Below, in pieces: positions 16,849-26,602 of a stretch of 64,000 nucleotides of DNA. The stretch lies in contig NZ_WLYI01000009.1 of NCBI RefSeq assembly GCF_009707515.1, forward strand, positions 1-64,000, written 5' to 3'. A program made the translations under genes and the position numbers. This stretch comes from Pseudomonas karstica. Its GTDB lineage: Bacteria; Pseudomonadota; Gammaproteobacteria; Pseudomonadales; Pseudomonadaceae. Under the pieces are notes generated by a model. That model saw only the letters and a program-made list of their open reading frames with translations, ran no database searches and was not told where the DNA came from. How positions within the stretch are numbered: the stretch's first letter is position 1; the number at the start of each line of letters is the position of its first letter.

Positions 16849-18314
16849 ACCTTGCGCTCCAGGGCTTCGGCCAGCACGGCCTTGAGCTGGTCGCGCAGGT
16901 CACTGATCTCGCTTTGCAGCGTGGCGTAGTTACGCAGCAGCTCGTCCGGGTCATGGCTGATCTGTTCGCCGATATGAGGGTTCTTGCAGTCTAGGTTCCA
17001 GTTGCGGGCCTGCAACTCCTCAACGCTGACCTTCCAGGCGAATTCGTGTTCTACTCGTGCGGCAAAGCCATCGGCTTCGCTGCCCCACCATGCCTCTTCC
17101 ACGGCGAACTCCTCGATACGCATGGGGCGAGTCTTGGAGTAGTTCTTCACGCCGACCGGATACTGGTGTTCGTAGAACCACACCTGTTTGGTCGGTGTGC
17201 CTTTAGTGAAGAAGAGCAGGTTGGTCTTGATACCGGTGTAGGGGTTGAACACGCCGTTGGGTAAGCGAACGATGGTGTGCAGGTTGCACTCCGTCAGCAG
17301 TTTTTCCTTGATACGGCTTTTGATGCCTTCGCCAAACAGAAATCCATCGGGCAGCACCACGGCGGCGCGGCCACCGTCTTTCAGTAGCTGCATGATCAGC
17401 ACCAGAAACAAATCGGCGGTTTCGCGGGTGCGGAAGGCGGCAGGGAAGTTGGTTTCAATGCCGTCTTCTTCCATGCCACCGAACGGCGGGTTAGCCACTA
17501 TGCAGTGCACGCGTTCGCTCGGGCCCCAGCTGATCAGCGGTTTGCTCAGGGTATTGTCGTGACGGATCTGGCTTGGCACCTCGATGCCGTGCAGGATCAT
17601 GTTGGTGGTGGCAAGCAGGTGCGGCAGCGGCTTTTTTTCCACGCCGAAGATGCTGGCCTGCAGGGTGCGCTCGTCCTCGGCGGTTTTTACATAGCGGCTG
17701 CGTTTGTGCTCGATGGCGCAGGTGAGAAAGCCGCCGGTGCCGCAGGCCGGGTCCATGACCTTTTCATCCAGCTTGGGATCGACCATGCGCACCATAAACT
17801 CTGTGACCGGGCGCGGGGTATAGAACTCGCCAGCGTTGCCCGCGTTCTGCAGGTCGCGCAGCAGTTGCTCATAGAGGTTGCCGAACTCGTGGCGCTCTTG
17901 GGCTTTGTTGAAGTCCACGCCTTCTTGAATCTTGTTGATCACCTGGCGCAGCAACTGCCCGGACTTCATGTAGTTGTAGGCGTCTTCAAACACGCTGCGC
18001 ACCACAAAGGCCGAGGGCGTGTTGCTGTACTCGTGCAGGTTCTGCAATTGGGGGAACAGATTATTGTCGATAAAGTCCTTCAGCGCATCGCCGGTCATGC
18101 CTTCCGGGTTGGCGGCCCAGGTACGCCAGCGGCAACTGTCGGGAATGGGCGAGCGATAGTTGTCATCCATCAGTTCCCATTCAAGCTCGCGGTCATCGAA
18201 GATTTTCAGGAACAGTAGCCAGACCAACTGGCCGATGCGCTGGGCGTCGCCGTCTACGCCAACGTCTTTGCGCATGATGTCCTGGATGGACTTGATGGTG
18301 GAGCTAATGGACAT
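16845..18314 (-). CDS. hsdM: Type I restriction-modification DNA adenine methyltransferase subunit
   Basis: 489 residues. HsdM transfers a methyl group from S-adenosylmethionine to N6 of adenine and, with HsdS, protects host DNA. The N-terminal HsdM_N helical region (about 1-130, IGQLVWLLFLKIFDDRELEW) is followed by the methyltransferase fold. SAM-binding motif I is MDPACGTGGFLTCA and catalytic motif IV is NPPFGG. The gene lies between hsdR and hsdS in one leftward operon, with an 88-bp gap after hsdR. Confidence 0.95.
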   Translation of the reverse strand: MSISSTIKSIQDIMRKDVGVDGDAQRIGQLVWLLFLKIFDDRELEWELMDDNYRSPIPDSCRWRTWAANPEGMTGDALKDFIDNNLFPQLQNLHEYSNTPSAFVVRSVFEDAYNYMKSGQLLRQVINKIQEGVDFNKAQERHEFGNLYEQLLRDLQNAGNAGEFYTPRPVTEFMVRMVDPKLDEKVMDPACGTGGFLTCAIEHKRSRYVKTAEDERTLQASIFGVEKKPLPHLLATTNMILHGIEVPSQIRHDNTLSKPLISWGPSERVHCIVANPPFGGMEEDGIETNFPAAFRTRETADLFLVLIMQLLKDGGRAAVVLPDGFLFGEGIKSRIKEKLLTECNLHTIVRLPNGVFNPYTGIKTNLLFFTKGTPTKQVWFYEHQYPVGVKNYSKTRPMRIEEFAVEEAWWGSEADGFAARVEHEFAWKVSVEELQARNWNLDCKNPHIGEQISHDPDELLRNYATLQSEISDLRDQLKAVLAEALERKV

Positions 18315-18402
18315 GAAGTTCTCTCAACGCGTACCGCAAGGGGGGCGAAATTCTACCGGATAGTGGGGGCGACTGCTTTGGCATGTCGTCGGTGTTTAGC
18401 CG

Positions 18403-20769
18403 CTAGCTTGCGTAAAGTTCGTCTTCCAGCTCATGGATAGCCTTGTTGTAACCAGCTTTACCGCCAAAGGCTTTGACCAGTTCGAGGGGCGCACCGAACT
18501 GACTGAAAGGGTCGAGCTGCAGGATTTTGATGTCCTCGATATGCTCGACGCCGGTATCGGCGTATTTATCCAGCAACGCTTCCAGAACCTGGCGAGCCGC
18601 TCCGGAATACTTCGCAAAATAGTTGCGCTTCTTCACCTGCTCCGCCCGCTCGCGGCGTGATAGGGCAGGTTGATCGAAGGCGACGTGACAGATCAGATCG
18701 AACGGGTCGAGCGGCTTGCCCTGTTTCTTTTCCACCTCTTCTGCCAAGGCCTCCCACATCACGCCTTGGACGGCCATCTCCTCGATGATGACTTTCTTTT
18801 GCTCGGAGTCACTCCAGCGCCGAAGGAAGTCATCCAGGGAGGCAAACTGCTTTTGCACACAGGCGCGGGTGTAGTCGTGGAGCGATTCCGTGATCAGTCG
18901 GCCATCCGGGCCGTAATACTGCACACGCTCGGCGATGACATAAATCGGGACGTTGTCGATGACGTACTTGATGCGTTTTTTGCCCTCATCTTCGCCGGTA
19001 AAATCCAGATCATCGCCCTCGTTATCGTTGCCTGCGCTGATGCCATCTTCGTCGGCAAGCGGGTCATCCGGTGGTACGGGAGAGTCATCACCTTCTGGGG
19101 CGTAGATCACCACCGGGTCGCCGTCGAAGGCCGGGTCGGCAAACAGCTCGGTGGCCTTTTTGAAGTCCATGATGGTGAACCAGTACTTGCCGTAGTCTTC
19201 GTTGATGCGAGTGCCGCGACCGATGATTTGCTTGAACTCGGTCATCGATTTGATGTGCTGGTCGAGCACGATCAGCTTGCAGGTCTGAGCGTCGACGCCC
19301 GTGGTCATCAGCTTGCTGGTGGTGGCAATCACCGGGTAGCGCTCTTCCGGGTTGATGAAGTTGTCCAGCTCGGCCTTGCCTTCCTGGTCATCGCCGGTGA
19401 TACGCATAACGTATTTGCGATTCTCAGCCACACGCTCGGGGTTGAGGTTGACCAGTGCCTGGCGCATGCGCTCAGCGTGGTTGATGTCGTCGCAGAAGAC
19501 GATGGTTTTCTGAAACTGATCGGTGGCCTTGAGGAGTTCGGTAACTTTCTGCGCCACCAGTTGGGTCCGCGCCTCGATAACCAGGGTGCGGTCCATGTCC
19601 TTGAGGTTGTAGATGCGGTCTTCGATCAGCTCGCCATTCTTATCGAGCATGCCTTTGGGTGGCCGCCAGCCTTGCAGGTCTTTATCGAAGTCGATACGCA
19701 CTACTTTGTAGGGGGCGAGAAAGCCGTCTTCGATGCCTTGCTTCAAGGTGTAGCTGTAAATCGGCTCACCGAAGTAAGTGATGCTGGATACTTCTTTGGT
19801 TTCCTTTGGTGTGGCGGTAAGGCCGACATGGGTGGCGCTGGAGAAGTATTCGAGGATTTCACGCCAGGCGGAATCCTCGGAGGCGCTGCCACGGTGGCAT
19901 TCGTCGATCACGATCAGGTCGAAGAAGTCGCGGGAGAACTGCTTGTAGATGTTCATCTCTTCATCAGTGCCGGTGACGGCCTGATAGAGCGACAGGTAGA
20001 TCTCGTAGGAGGTATCGATCTGACGTTTGGCGATTTTGGTCATCGCCTGGCCGAAAGGCTTGAAGTCGTTGTTCTTGGTCTGGTCGACCAGGATGTTGCG
20101 GTCAGCCAGGAACAGGATCCGTTTCTTCTGTTTCGATTTCCACAGCCGCCAGATGATTTGGAAGGCGGTGTAGGTCTTACCGGTGCCCGTGGCCATCACT
20201 AGTAAGATACGGTCTTGGCCACGCGCTACAGCTTCGACGGTGCGGTTGATGGCATTCATCTGGTAATAGCGCGGCATGCGCCCGGAACCGTCGTCGTAGT
20301 AGGGCGCTTCGATCTTGTGCTGGGCGGTATTATCCAGCCCCTTCCACTGGCAGTAGCGCTGCCAAAGTTCGGCAGGGCTGGGGAATTGATCAAGGGTGAG
20401 TTCGGTTTCTACCTGGCTGCCTGTGCCACTGCGGTCGTGAAACAGGAAACCATCGCCATTGCTGGAGAACACGAACGGTACGTCCAGCGCCTCTGCATAG
20501 CCCAGGGCTTGCTGCATGCCCGATCCAACGGAGTGCTTGTTGTCCTTTGCCTCGATCACCGCGATAGGCAGGTTGGCTTGGTGGTAGAGGATGAAGTCTG
20601 CGCGGCGTGCTTCTCCACGGCTGTGAAGTTTGCCCCGGACGATAATGCGGCCTTTGGTAAAGCTGACTTCCTCGCGCACCTGCTTGTGCATGTCCCACCC
20701 AGCTTGTTGAATGGCAGGGGCGATGTACTTGCTGCAGATGTCCCGCTCGGAAAGTGATTTCTTGTCCAT
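18403..20769 (-). CDS. hsdR: Type I restriction endonuclease subunit R
   Basis: 788 residues, of the shorter EcoAI/EcoEI-like HsdR type. HsdR translocates and cuts unmodified DNA. The N-terminal PD-(D/E)xK nuclease is visible as RADFILYHQ and AVIEAKD. The SF2 helicase motor follows with Walker [16 protein letters not shown] box [10 protein letters not shown], motif III GLTATP and motif [14 protein letters not shown]. An acidic linker (about 555-590, [12 protein letters not shown]) precedes the C-terminal helical region that docks on the methylase. It is the first gene of the hsdR-hsdM-hsdS operon. Confidence 0.95.
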   Translation of the reverse strand: MDKKSLSERDICSKYIAPAIQQAGWDMHKQVREEVSFTKGRIIVRGKLHSRGEARRADFILYHQANLPIAVIEAKDNKHSVGSGMQQALGYAEALDVPFVFSSNGDGFLFHDRSGTGSQVETELTLDQFPSPAELWQRYCQWKGLDNTAQHKIEAPYYDDGSGRMPRYYQMNAINRTVEAVARGQDRILLVMATGTGKTYTAFQIIWRLWKSKQKKRILFLADRNILVDQTKNNDFKPFGQAMTKIAKRQIDTSYEIYLSLYQAVTGTDEEMNIYKQFSRDFFDLIVIDECHRGSASEDSAWREILEYFSSATHVGLTATPKETKEVSSITYFGEPIYSYTLKQGIEDGFLAPYKVVRIDFDKDLQGWRPPKGMLDKNGELIEDRIYNLKDMDRTLVIEARTQLVAQKVTELLKATDQFQKTIVFCDDINHAERMRQALVNLNPERVAENRKYVMRITGDDQEGKAELDNFINPEERYPVIATTSKLMTTGVDAQTCKLIVLDQHIKSMTEFKQIIGRGTRINEDYGKYWFTIMDFKKATELFADPAFDGDPVVIYAPEGDDSPVPPDDPLADEDGISAGNDNEGDDLDFTGEDEGKKRIKYVIDNVPIYVIAERVQYYGPDGRLITESLHDYTRACVQKQFASLDDFLRRWSDSEQKKVIIEEMAVQGVMWEALAEEVEKKQGKPLDPFDLICHVAFDQPALSRRERAEQVKKRNYFAKYSGAARQVLEALLDKYADTGVEHIEDIKILQLDPFSQFGAPLELVKAFGGKAGYNKAIHELEDELYAS

Positions 20770-21274
20770 GGCTGGCTATGTCCCTATGGCGTGCCGTGGA
20801 CTTTACCAGATCGGGCTGGAGGCATGCTGCCAGTATTGGCACGCTAGGCTGAAACGCAGCGTGGTAAGCCCGGAAAGCGTACGCTTCTAATCCTTACGTG
20901 CGTCGGTTTGCTCCATCCGCGTAATTGCCGCGCGTAGAAACGGTGCCTGTCAGGTATCTGGGAATTGACGTAGACGATGCCCTTGAGATGGCAGAGCAGA
21001 CCGATATCTGGCTTGGATAAGCGACGGTTGAGGTCAGGTCGTCGCTATCCGGCCCATACCGGCGTCTATCTAACAGGCGGTGAATGCAGGCACGCAGGAG
21101 TCGGCCACAAGCCTGGCTCAGCGTGTGGCCCCATAGAAATGCTGACTGTCTTATGAGCTAGCACCGGTATGCCACCCATCACTAAACATGGGGTATGAAA
21201 CGAATGTGCTGGGAGCTGGTGTTTCAGCCAGAAGCGAACATCTTCAACAGGGCTATTGCTAAGGAAAAGAGGGA
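20770..21274. other. Intergenic region upstream of hsdR
   Basis: About 505 bases separating hsdR from the nuclease-like gene. It should contain the hsd promoter. The only coding trace is a short recombinase-like remnant at 20931-21020; the rest shows no recognisable feature. Confidence 0.5.
20931..21020 (+). pseudogene. Possible C-terminal remnant of a tyrosine recombinase
   Basis: The plus strand reads VPVRYLGIDVDDALEMAEQ before a TAA at 21018. A RYLGI-D/E-DALE tail is common at the extreme C-terminus of some tyrosine recombinases, with the Tyr as catalytic residue. Only about 30 codons remain and no upstream catalytic motifs are present, so this is tentative. Confidence 0.35.
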
Positions 21275-22336
21275 CTACCTCGAATTCTTTGCGCTTAGCG
21301 TATGCACGTATTGGAAACCCGCTTGCTCCCAATCGCGCCAGTCTGGCGTCGTGTTAGGGAGCCAGGGAACATTGATAATTTCAACTAGCTTTTTTGTATC
21401 TTGTTCGTAAAACCCTGCCTGAACGCCTTCAGGAAGTTCTACAGCTAGCGGATAGGTATTTTTGTAGGCGCTATGATCAAGCTTCCATCCGGATTCTATC
21501 TGTTCCAAAATTTCGGTCAGCCGATTTTTCTGAACTTCGGCAATTTTCTCGATGAGTTCATCAAATGTGCAGATAAGAGGCTCGCCCTCTGAAAAATCGG
21601 AGAATCGTGCGCTAGGCCGGTCCCCCACACTCTTGTCCAGCTCGCGGCCAGTCCGGATATAGAAGTTTAGTGCTCCCAAATCGAGCACATCACCTCTCAG
21701 TTCTGCTTCACTCTCAAGCACTGCCAAAATATAAATCTGTGCCGGAAAGCCATAAGTCCAGCAGTTTGCATCTTTCAGAGGGTTCCAATAAGTTGTTTTG
21801 CTTAAGCTCCATGTTTTGGGGGCTCTAGTGGTTTTAAATTCACACGTTGTGCCCCAAGTTAGCTGAAGGTCAAACACATCACCGTGAGGTTGGCTCTCGT
21901 AGTGCTCGCGAATGCTTTTTTCGAGATCACCTTTGCGAGGATGCCAGGTGGTTAAGGTTCGCACCGTTTCGCCAACGATTTGATCAATGTTTTCAATGAG
22001 GTGTTGAACTAAGATGTACTCGATCAATACTCCGCGCAGCATAGGCACAGACATGTTCGAAAAGGCCCAACCCCAAAAACCGGAAGCTTTGTAGGGGGTT
22101 GAGATATCACCGAGTGAAAACTTAGTTGCCTCGCTGATCAAAGGATTTTTCAAAAGAAGTTCCTTAGATATGGTTTGTTGTGTAGGTAAAAAGTTGTTGT
22201 AGGAGTAATTCCATGCGGCGCCATGTGAGAACTCTGTAGTAATTTTTGCGCTAAGTTTTCTGAAAACCCAAAAACTGCCCATGTCGAGGCCAGTAGCAGA
22301 CTCATAATTAACTTGCCGTGGAAGATTTTTTACCAC
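21275..22336 (-). CDS. Unknown protein with PD-(D/E)xK-like nuclease motif
   Basis: 353 residues from a GTG at 22336 with a weak ribosome site; Met19 is an alternative start. I do not recognise the family. A block GDVFDLQLTWGTTCEFKTTR shows an Asp followed about ten residues later by Glu-x-Lys, the spacing of a PD-(D/E)xK nuclease core, then a Lys- and Trp-rich stretch. The gene follows the Kiwa-like pair on the same strand after a 203-bp gap with a long hairpin, and is upstream of the hsd operon. By motif and context it may be a restriction or other defence nuclease; it could also be an unrelated island gene. Confidence 0.6.
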   Translation of the reverse strand: MVKNLPRQVNYESATGLDMGSFWVFRKLSAKITTEFSHGAAWNYSYNNFLPTQQTISKELLLKNPLISEATKFSLGDISTPYKASGFWGWAFSNMSVPMLRGVLIEYILVQHLIENIDQIVGETVRTLTTWHPRKGDLEKSIREHYESQPHGDVFDLQLTWGTTCEFKTTRAPKTWSLSKTTYWNPLKDANCWTYGFPAQIYILAVLESEAELRGDVLDLGALNFYIRTGRELDKSVGDRPSARFSDFSEGEPLICTFDELIEKIAEVQKNRLTEILEQIESGWKLDHSAYKNTYPLAVELPEGVQAGFYEQDTKKLVEIINVPWLPNTTPDWRDWEQAGFQYVHTLSAKNSR

Positions 22337-22354
22337 TGCTGGCCTATATTTTGA

Positions 22355-22390
22355 GTGCCTCGCTGACTCCCGAGGGAGTCAGCGAGGCAC
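22355..22390. terminator. Perfect 17-bp hairpin between kwaB and the nuclease-like gene
   Basis: GTGCCTCGCTGACTCCC (22355-22371) pairs perfectly with 22374-22390 around a GA loop. It sits in the 203-bp gap after kwaB. No T run follows on either strand, so it may be an mRNA processing or pausing structure rather than a classical terminator. Confidence 0.5.
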
Positions 22391-22539
22391 TACGCGAGAA
22401 GCAGAAAGGCAGTGAATCACCAATACCGTGCGTAGGTCTAGACTCTGAAACTAACGCGATCAACTTACTCAAGCAGCCAGAGTTCGCATTGGTATGTCAT
22501 ACTGCACCCACCATTCGAGATTAAGGTTCCGGTAAGGTA

Positions 22540-23373
22540 CTATCCCAATGCTTGGACAGAGTTTGCCAAACGTTTTTCTTGTCCAAATTGGGTGGTGTAG
22601 AACCGCTGCTCTATTCCATAGATGAGCATCTTTAGGTCGTTGTCCGTAGAAATGTCAAACATTCCCGAGTCTTTGTTAAATTTCAAGCTCTCGCCGCAAT
22701 AGCCATCAATGTAGGAAAGCATACCTTCTTTGTCTTGCTCGGGTAACGCTGCCAACGTAGCCATAGCCAGTGCAATTCGTTTTCGGTTTGGCTTTGATAC
22801 TTTGTCGGCATCAAATTCATTGCGGAGCGTAATAAATGGCTCGTCGAGGAATTGCTTAACCTCTTCTTGGGTTGCCTCTTTATAAAGCTCATCGATGCCC
22901 GGAAAAATACTGGAAATTGTCGCCAGATTTTTGAAAATCAACACGTCAAGTGCGGAGAAATATACCGCATCCGGTTGAGCATTGATCACCAACCTCAGTC
23001 GATCATCTTCAACCTCTGCCACCTCACCGAAGACAAAGGTCTTTCGGCGTAGAAACAGAGAAGGCGTGACTTTCTGAAAGTAGAAATCATCGCCCTGAAG
23101 CGCACAGATGTGAGAGATATCCGGAAATTTATCCTTAGGTAGGTCGTCGTAGTCTTTTGCATCGAAGTCCGATGTGAGAATTTCAGAGCAGTAGGCTTGC
23201 TCTGAAAACTCTTCGACCTTAAACCAGCACTCCTCGTCCAAATTATGATCGGGGTTGTAAGGAATGCACGCTGCGGGATCAATCTCCAATTTTGGGAATA
23301 GTGTGTAATCGGAAATTAACTTGAAGATTGGCTTTTTGCGCAGTTTTTTTACTTTTACTAGTACATGGTCCAT
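22540..23373 (-). CDS. kwaB: Kiwa anti-phage protein KwaB-like (DUF4868)
   Basis: 277 residues from the ATG at 23373, four bases after the kwaA stop; a TTG at 23391 is an alternative. The region DDFYFQKVTPSLFLRRK, then FSALDVLIFKNLATISSIF and EEVKQFLDEPFITL resembles the DUF4868 domain of KwaB, the cytosolic DNA-binding effector of Kiwa. A small four-helix membrane protein lies immediately upstream, the defining Kiwa arrangement. In characterised Kiwa, KwaA and KwaB form a membrane complex that responds to phage infection and blocks phage DNA replication and late gene expression. The assignment is by domain pattern and gene pair, not by alignment. Confidence 0.72.
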   Translation of the reverse strand: MDHVLVKVKKLRKKPIFKLISDYTLFPKLEIDPAACIPYNPDHNLDEECWFKVEEFSEQAYCSEILTSDFDAKDYDDLPKDKFPDISHICALQGDDFYFQKVTPSLFLRRKTFVFGEVAEVEDDRLRLVINAQPDAVYFSALDVLIFKNLATISSIFPGIDELYKEATQEEVKQFLDEPFITLRNEFDADKVSKPNRKRIALAMATLAALPEQDKEGMLSYIDGYCGESLKFNKDSGMFDISTDNDLKMLIYGIEQRFYTTQFGQEKRLANSVQALG

Positions 23374-23377
23374 ATGT

Positions 23378-23944
23378 TCACTCTCGCTCAATAAATGTGT
23401 AATTATTTATTCTGAAGGCTTTGGCAATGGCGATATCACTGGGAACCTTGTATCTCTCGCGACTGATGAGGAATATGGAGGCCTTGGATGTCGTGGTTAT
23501 ATTGTAGAACTCATATCCATACAGCAAAAATAAGGGGTTGAAATATAATGCCTGTGACCTGAACGTAAAAATGAACAGGACCCCATATACAAAGAATAGT
23601 GTTTCCCAGTTGCTCACGCTGAGCGCCACGAAGAAATACCCCAGGTAGCTGGGTAAAAAGCTATTGTTCGCGTGCTCGATACTATCCACCTGCCCTTGCT
23701 TGAACTCGTCCTTTCCTAACAAAGAACTGAGGCGAAGACTCACTCCAGTGAGAAGGATCGGAACCAAAAGGTATAAGGCATAGGACACGGCATTAGGTGT
23801 TTTGTCTAACCAGGGAAGGCCAGAAAAGAAATGTGCCAGCGTAAGACCTTTTTGAACGAGATAAATGATGACCAGAAGCGGCGTAGCATTGAAGGTCAGC
23901 AATATCCTGAATATAAAGTTAAGATCAAATCGTAACCTGTCCAT
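23378..23944 (-). CDS. kwaA: Kiwa anti-phage membrane protein KwaA-like
   Basis: 188 residues from the ATG at 23944, chosen because AAGGA lies five bases upstream; an in-frame ATG at 23971 has a poor site. About four transmembrane segments are visible: FIFRILLTFNATPLLVIIYL, AVSYALYLLVPILLTGVSL, FLPSYLGYFFVALSV and TLFFVYGVLFIFTF. A conserved-looking C-terminal cytosolic part follows (FNPLFLLYGYEFYNI, IFLISRERYKVP). Size, topology and the downstream DUF4868 gene fit KwaA of the Kiwa system. Codon use and AT content are clearly different from the flanking core genes, as expected for acquired defence DNA. Confidence 0.72.
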   Translation of the reverse strand: MDRLRFDLNFIFRILLTFNATPLLVIIYLVQKGLTLAHFFSGLPWLDKTPNAVSYALYLLVPILLTGVSLRLSSLLGKDEFKQGQVDSIEHANNSFLPSYLGYFFVALSVSNWETLFFVYGVLFIFTFRSQALYFNPLFLLYGYEFYNITTTSKASIFLISRERYKVPSDIAIAKAFRINNYTFIERE

Positions 23945-24170
23945 AGGTTCCTTAGCGTAAAGATTAGGCATCGAAATTTCAGCACCGCAGACCGGAACGA
24001 TATCAAATTGCCATATTTTCGTCTAGCGTATGCTGGTTCGTCAGGTTGATCTAACATACAAGTTGGGCGAGATAGCCTTGCTGGGATTCGTGAAGCCGCC
24101 GCATCCCGACCAACAAGTTTCGATGCTTGAGGCTGTAATTGACGTTTGAAACTTTGCCTTTCCCGCTAAA

Positions 24171-24210
24171 CCCTCCGATCCAGCGATCTTTGATCGCGCC
24201 GATCGGAGGG
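24171..24210. terminator. Extended hairpin upstream of kwaA
   Basis: CCCTCCGATC (24171-24180) pairs with GATCGGAGGG (24201-24210), and inside it GCGATC pairs with GATCGC around a TTT loop. It lies about 225 bp upstream of kwaA. A short T-rich stretch follows on both sides. It may insulate the defence genes from the module to the right. Confidence 0.45.
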
Positions 24211-24337
24211 TTCACTTGCTTTTTCTCGAAGCTACCGCGTTCCACTTTCTCCTTTCAGATTTGATTAGCGCCGTGCCTTTGCCCCTTAGCAATTGCCCGC
24301 GATCTCTATCGAGCGCCGCGCCGTTTCAGTGTCAGAG

Positions 24338-24361
24338 CGGATCTTTTCGTGGGGGTATAAA
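24338..24361 (-). repeat. 24-base direct repeat, copy A
   Basis: On the minus strand TTTATACCCCCACGAAAAGATCCG. It matches copy B at 24479-24502 at about 18 of 24 positions. The two copies flank the inverted GTCGCC repeat. They could be iterons or promoter elements. Confidence 0.4.
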
Positions 24362-24368
24362 TGTAGGT

Positions 24369-24447
24369 GTGGCGACAGCGGCGACAGCGGCGACAACCCA
24401 TGCGGAACGTGGCCTGGAGCGTGGCGACAAAAGTGGCGACAGTCGCC
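24369..24447 (-). repeat. GTCGCC-rich repeat, copy 1 (inverted)
   Basis: Read on the minus strand this is highly similar to 26656-26738: both run from a TGTCGCCACTTT-like start through GTCGCCACGCTC to a GTCGCCGCTGTCGCC end. Here it is non-coding, whereas copy 2 lies inside a gene. It may be the remnant of a second, decayed copy of the same module. Confidence 0.65.
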
Positions 24448-24478
24448 AATTTTGTTGCACTTTGGCCGTGACGCTTGA

Positions 24479-24502
24479 CCGTATTTTCGAGCGGGTATAA
24501 AA
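24479..24502 (-). repeat. 24-base direct repeat, copy B
   Basis: On the minus strand TTTTATACCCGCTCGAAAATACGG, partner of copy A at 24338-24361, with 117 bases between the two. Confidence 0.4.
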
Positions 24503-24738
24503 ATTGGCGCACGGATCGCTGTCGTTGACAGCACCAGCCCAGGTAGCCAGAACCTTCAAGGCTACGCCACTTGCGTGGTGGTTATCCCAAAGTGCGATTA
24601 GCATCCGGCGGCTCGCACGGTCACTCCCCAAGAGTGATGGATGCCTACTCGACTTGTCTGTCCACTGCGGCAGACGATGGACCTCCCTCGCTGCGCTGCA
24701 GCAACCTCACCTCTCGGCACATTTCGTTGCGCCAAACT

Positions 24739-24773
24739 GCGCCCGTCTCTTTCTGCTGGAAAGAGACGGGCGC
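24739..24773. other. Perfect 15-bp inverted repeat with five-base loop
   Basis: GCGCCCGTCTCTTTC (24739-24753) pairs perfectly with 24759-24773 around TGCTG. No T run follows. Position in the module leader suggests a regulatory or replication structure. Confidence 0.55.
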
Positions 24774-24907
24774 TCGTACCACTGCTGTAAGCCACGTCGT
24801 ACAGGGCATTGCCGCAACTCTCCTCGTGACAATCGGCCTGACAAATCCGATTCGTAGCCATCCGCAATGACACAGGCACGGGTGCCGCAGCCAATGGAAA
24901 GGCTGCA

Positions 24908-24924
24908 CCTGACTGACAGTCAGG
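24908..24924. other. 17-base palindrome
   Basis: CCTGACTGACAGTCAGG is a perfect palindrome around a central A. It could be a protein-binding site in the module leader. Confidence 0.4.
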
Positions 24925-25196
24925 CATGCCCCAGGTGTCGATGTTGTTGCCTTCTCCCACTCAGGATCTCCAGGTGTCGAACTCGTCAGTCGGCACAGCC
25001 TCCACCCGCCCGCATCTTCGGATGCGTCTAAGGAGGCCAGATTCATGGGTTCATGCCCTTGCTCCCGGTCGTAAGGAGCCGTGCGTTCCGCGTCAGTGAA
25101 CACCTCACAGGTCGCAGGGGCCTTGATCCCTGATAACACTCAACAGCTGTGGCGGGACTACGTGAGGACAACCAGCAATGAACGAGGAGAGGGCTC

Positions 25197-26602
25197 ATGC
25201 CGCAGTTAGATCCGAAGTTTGAACTACCACGACCACCTCGACCGCTGATTGAGTCGAATCCCGTGGCCCAGCCTTATCCGGTGCAGGCACTGGTGGGATT
25301 CTTGGGCCTGCGGTGGAGCGCATGGCGGAGGTCATCGGCGTGCCCCAGGCGCTGGCCGCGCAATCGGTGTTGGCGGCCTCGGCGCTGGCCACACAAGGCC
25401 ATGCGGGCTTACATCTCGACGGGCGCAGTTATCCGCTGTCGCTGTACCTGATCACCGTGGCCGCGTCAGGGGATCGCAAGACGGCGACAGATCGATTTGC
25501 CTTGCTGCCAGCACGGCAATGGGAGCGTGAGCAGTGGCAGCGTTACCGCGAACAGCTTGTACGGCACCGTGCCGCACAGCGGCAGGCGCAGCGTATCAAG
25601 CCTGGCGATCCTGAGTCCGCGAACGGAATGTCGCTCGAAGCGGAGCCCTCAGCCCCTAGGCTGATCACCACGGACCCGACTATCGAGGCCCTGATCAAGG
25701 GGCTCTGTCATGACCTGCCTAGCATGGGTTTGTTCTGTGATGAGGGTGGACAATTCCTCGGCAGCAGCACCATGAGTCGGGATAACCGTTTGAAGGCGGT
25801 CACAACCTTGTCGTCACTCTGGGACGGTAGCCCGATAGATCGCGCTCGCTCCATGGTTGGTGAAAGCTTGCGAGCCTACGACCGGCGCTTGAGCCTGCAT
25901 CTGATGCTGCAACCATATTTAGCCATGCAGTTACTCAGTGACCCGTTGCTGCAAGGGCAAGGCATTCTCGGCCGCTGCCTGATGACCTGGCCCTCCAGCC
26001 TGGCAGGACAGCGCAGTTATCAGGCTGTCGACTTGTCGAAAGATGGCGCCCTAAAGCGCTATCACCATCGCCTCTCTGCCCTTTTTCATCAGCCTTGGTC
26101 ACTGTCTCCTGATGGTGCTTTGCAGTTATCACCGCTAACCCTCTGTCCGTTAGCCCGCCGTCGCTGGATTGATTTGCATGATGCCATCGAAGCTCAGCTA
26201 GGTGAGTTTGGTGAGCTGGCCAGCGTACGGCCCAGCGGATCGAAGGCCGCCGATAACCTGCTGCGCGTCGCCTGCATTCTGGCAGTTGTGGAGGAGAGCA
26301 GCGTCGTGGAGGTCGACCATATCCAACGGGCCTCGGCCTTAGTTGGCTACTACCTCACCGAGATCCAGCGTCTGACTGAGCAGGAGCCAGTGTGTCGAAT
26401 TAAGGAGGAGGCGGACCGGCTGCTGCGCTGGCTCCAGGTCAAAGATTGGAAGCGCTTCAGTATTCGTGAACTGAATCGCAATGGTCCCCGCTTTGCCCGT
26501 AAGAGCAGTCGCCATGCCACCAAGCTGTTAGTCGAGTTGCTTGACCATCAGTGGCTGATCACCGACGGCCACACCTTCGAGGTGCGCCATGTTCAATCTT
26601 GA
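25197..26602 (+). pseudogene. DUF3987 (YfjI-like) helicase-like protein with an N-terminal frameshift
   Basis: The main frame, 25313-26602, can start at a GTG (25313) and gives 429 residues: ERMAEVIGVPQALAAQSVLA, LYLITVAASGDRKTATDRF (P-loop-like region), then GLFCDEGGQFLGS. This is the DUF3987 pattern found on integrative elements. The expected N-terminus, PRPPRPLIESNPVAQPYPVQ, is present upstream from an ATG at 25197 with a GAGGAGAGG ribosome site, but in another frame. The two join around 25292-25304. Either the gene is a single-base frameshift pseudogene, or a shortened protein is made from the GTG. It overlaps the next gene by 14 bases. Confidence 0.75.

Larger units (their letters stand above)
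24246..25196. other. Non-coding leader of the DUF3987 mobility module
   Basis: About 950 bases with no convincing gene; short minus-strand frames show no family resemblance. It holds an inverted copy of the module's GTCGCC-rich repeat, a pair of 24-base direct repeats, a perfect 15-bp hairpin, a 17-base palindrome and a CGCATC/TTCG/GATGCG hairpin (25011-25026). Such density of structure suggests replication, transfer or regulatory functions of the mobile module. Confidence 0.5.

Noticed and set aside
18670..20202. 510-codon rightward open frame
   Set aside because: Antisense to hsdR, whose helicase motifs are complete; a shadow frame.
24051..24245. 64-codon leftward frame upstream of kwaA
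   Set aside because: It spans the 24171-24210 hairpin, has no ribosome site and no family resemblance.
24286..25139. Several short minus-strand frames in the module leader
   Set aside because: They are created by GTCGCC repeats and hairpins, overlap each other, and lack ribosome sites or conserved motifs.
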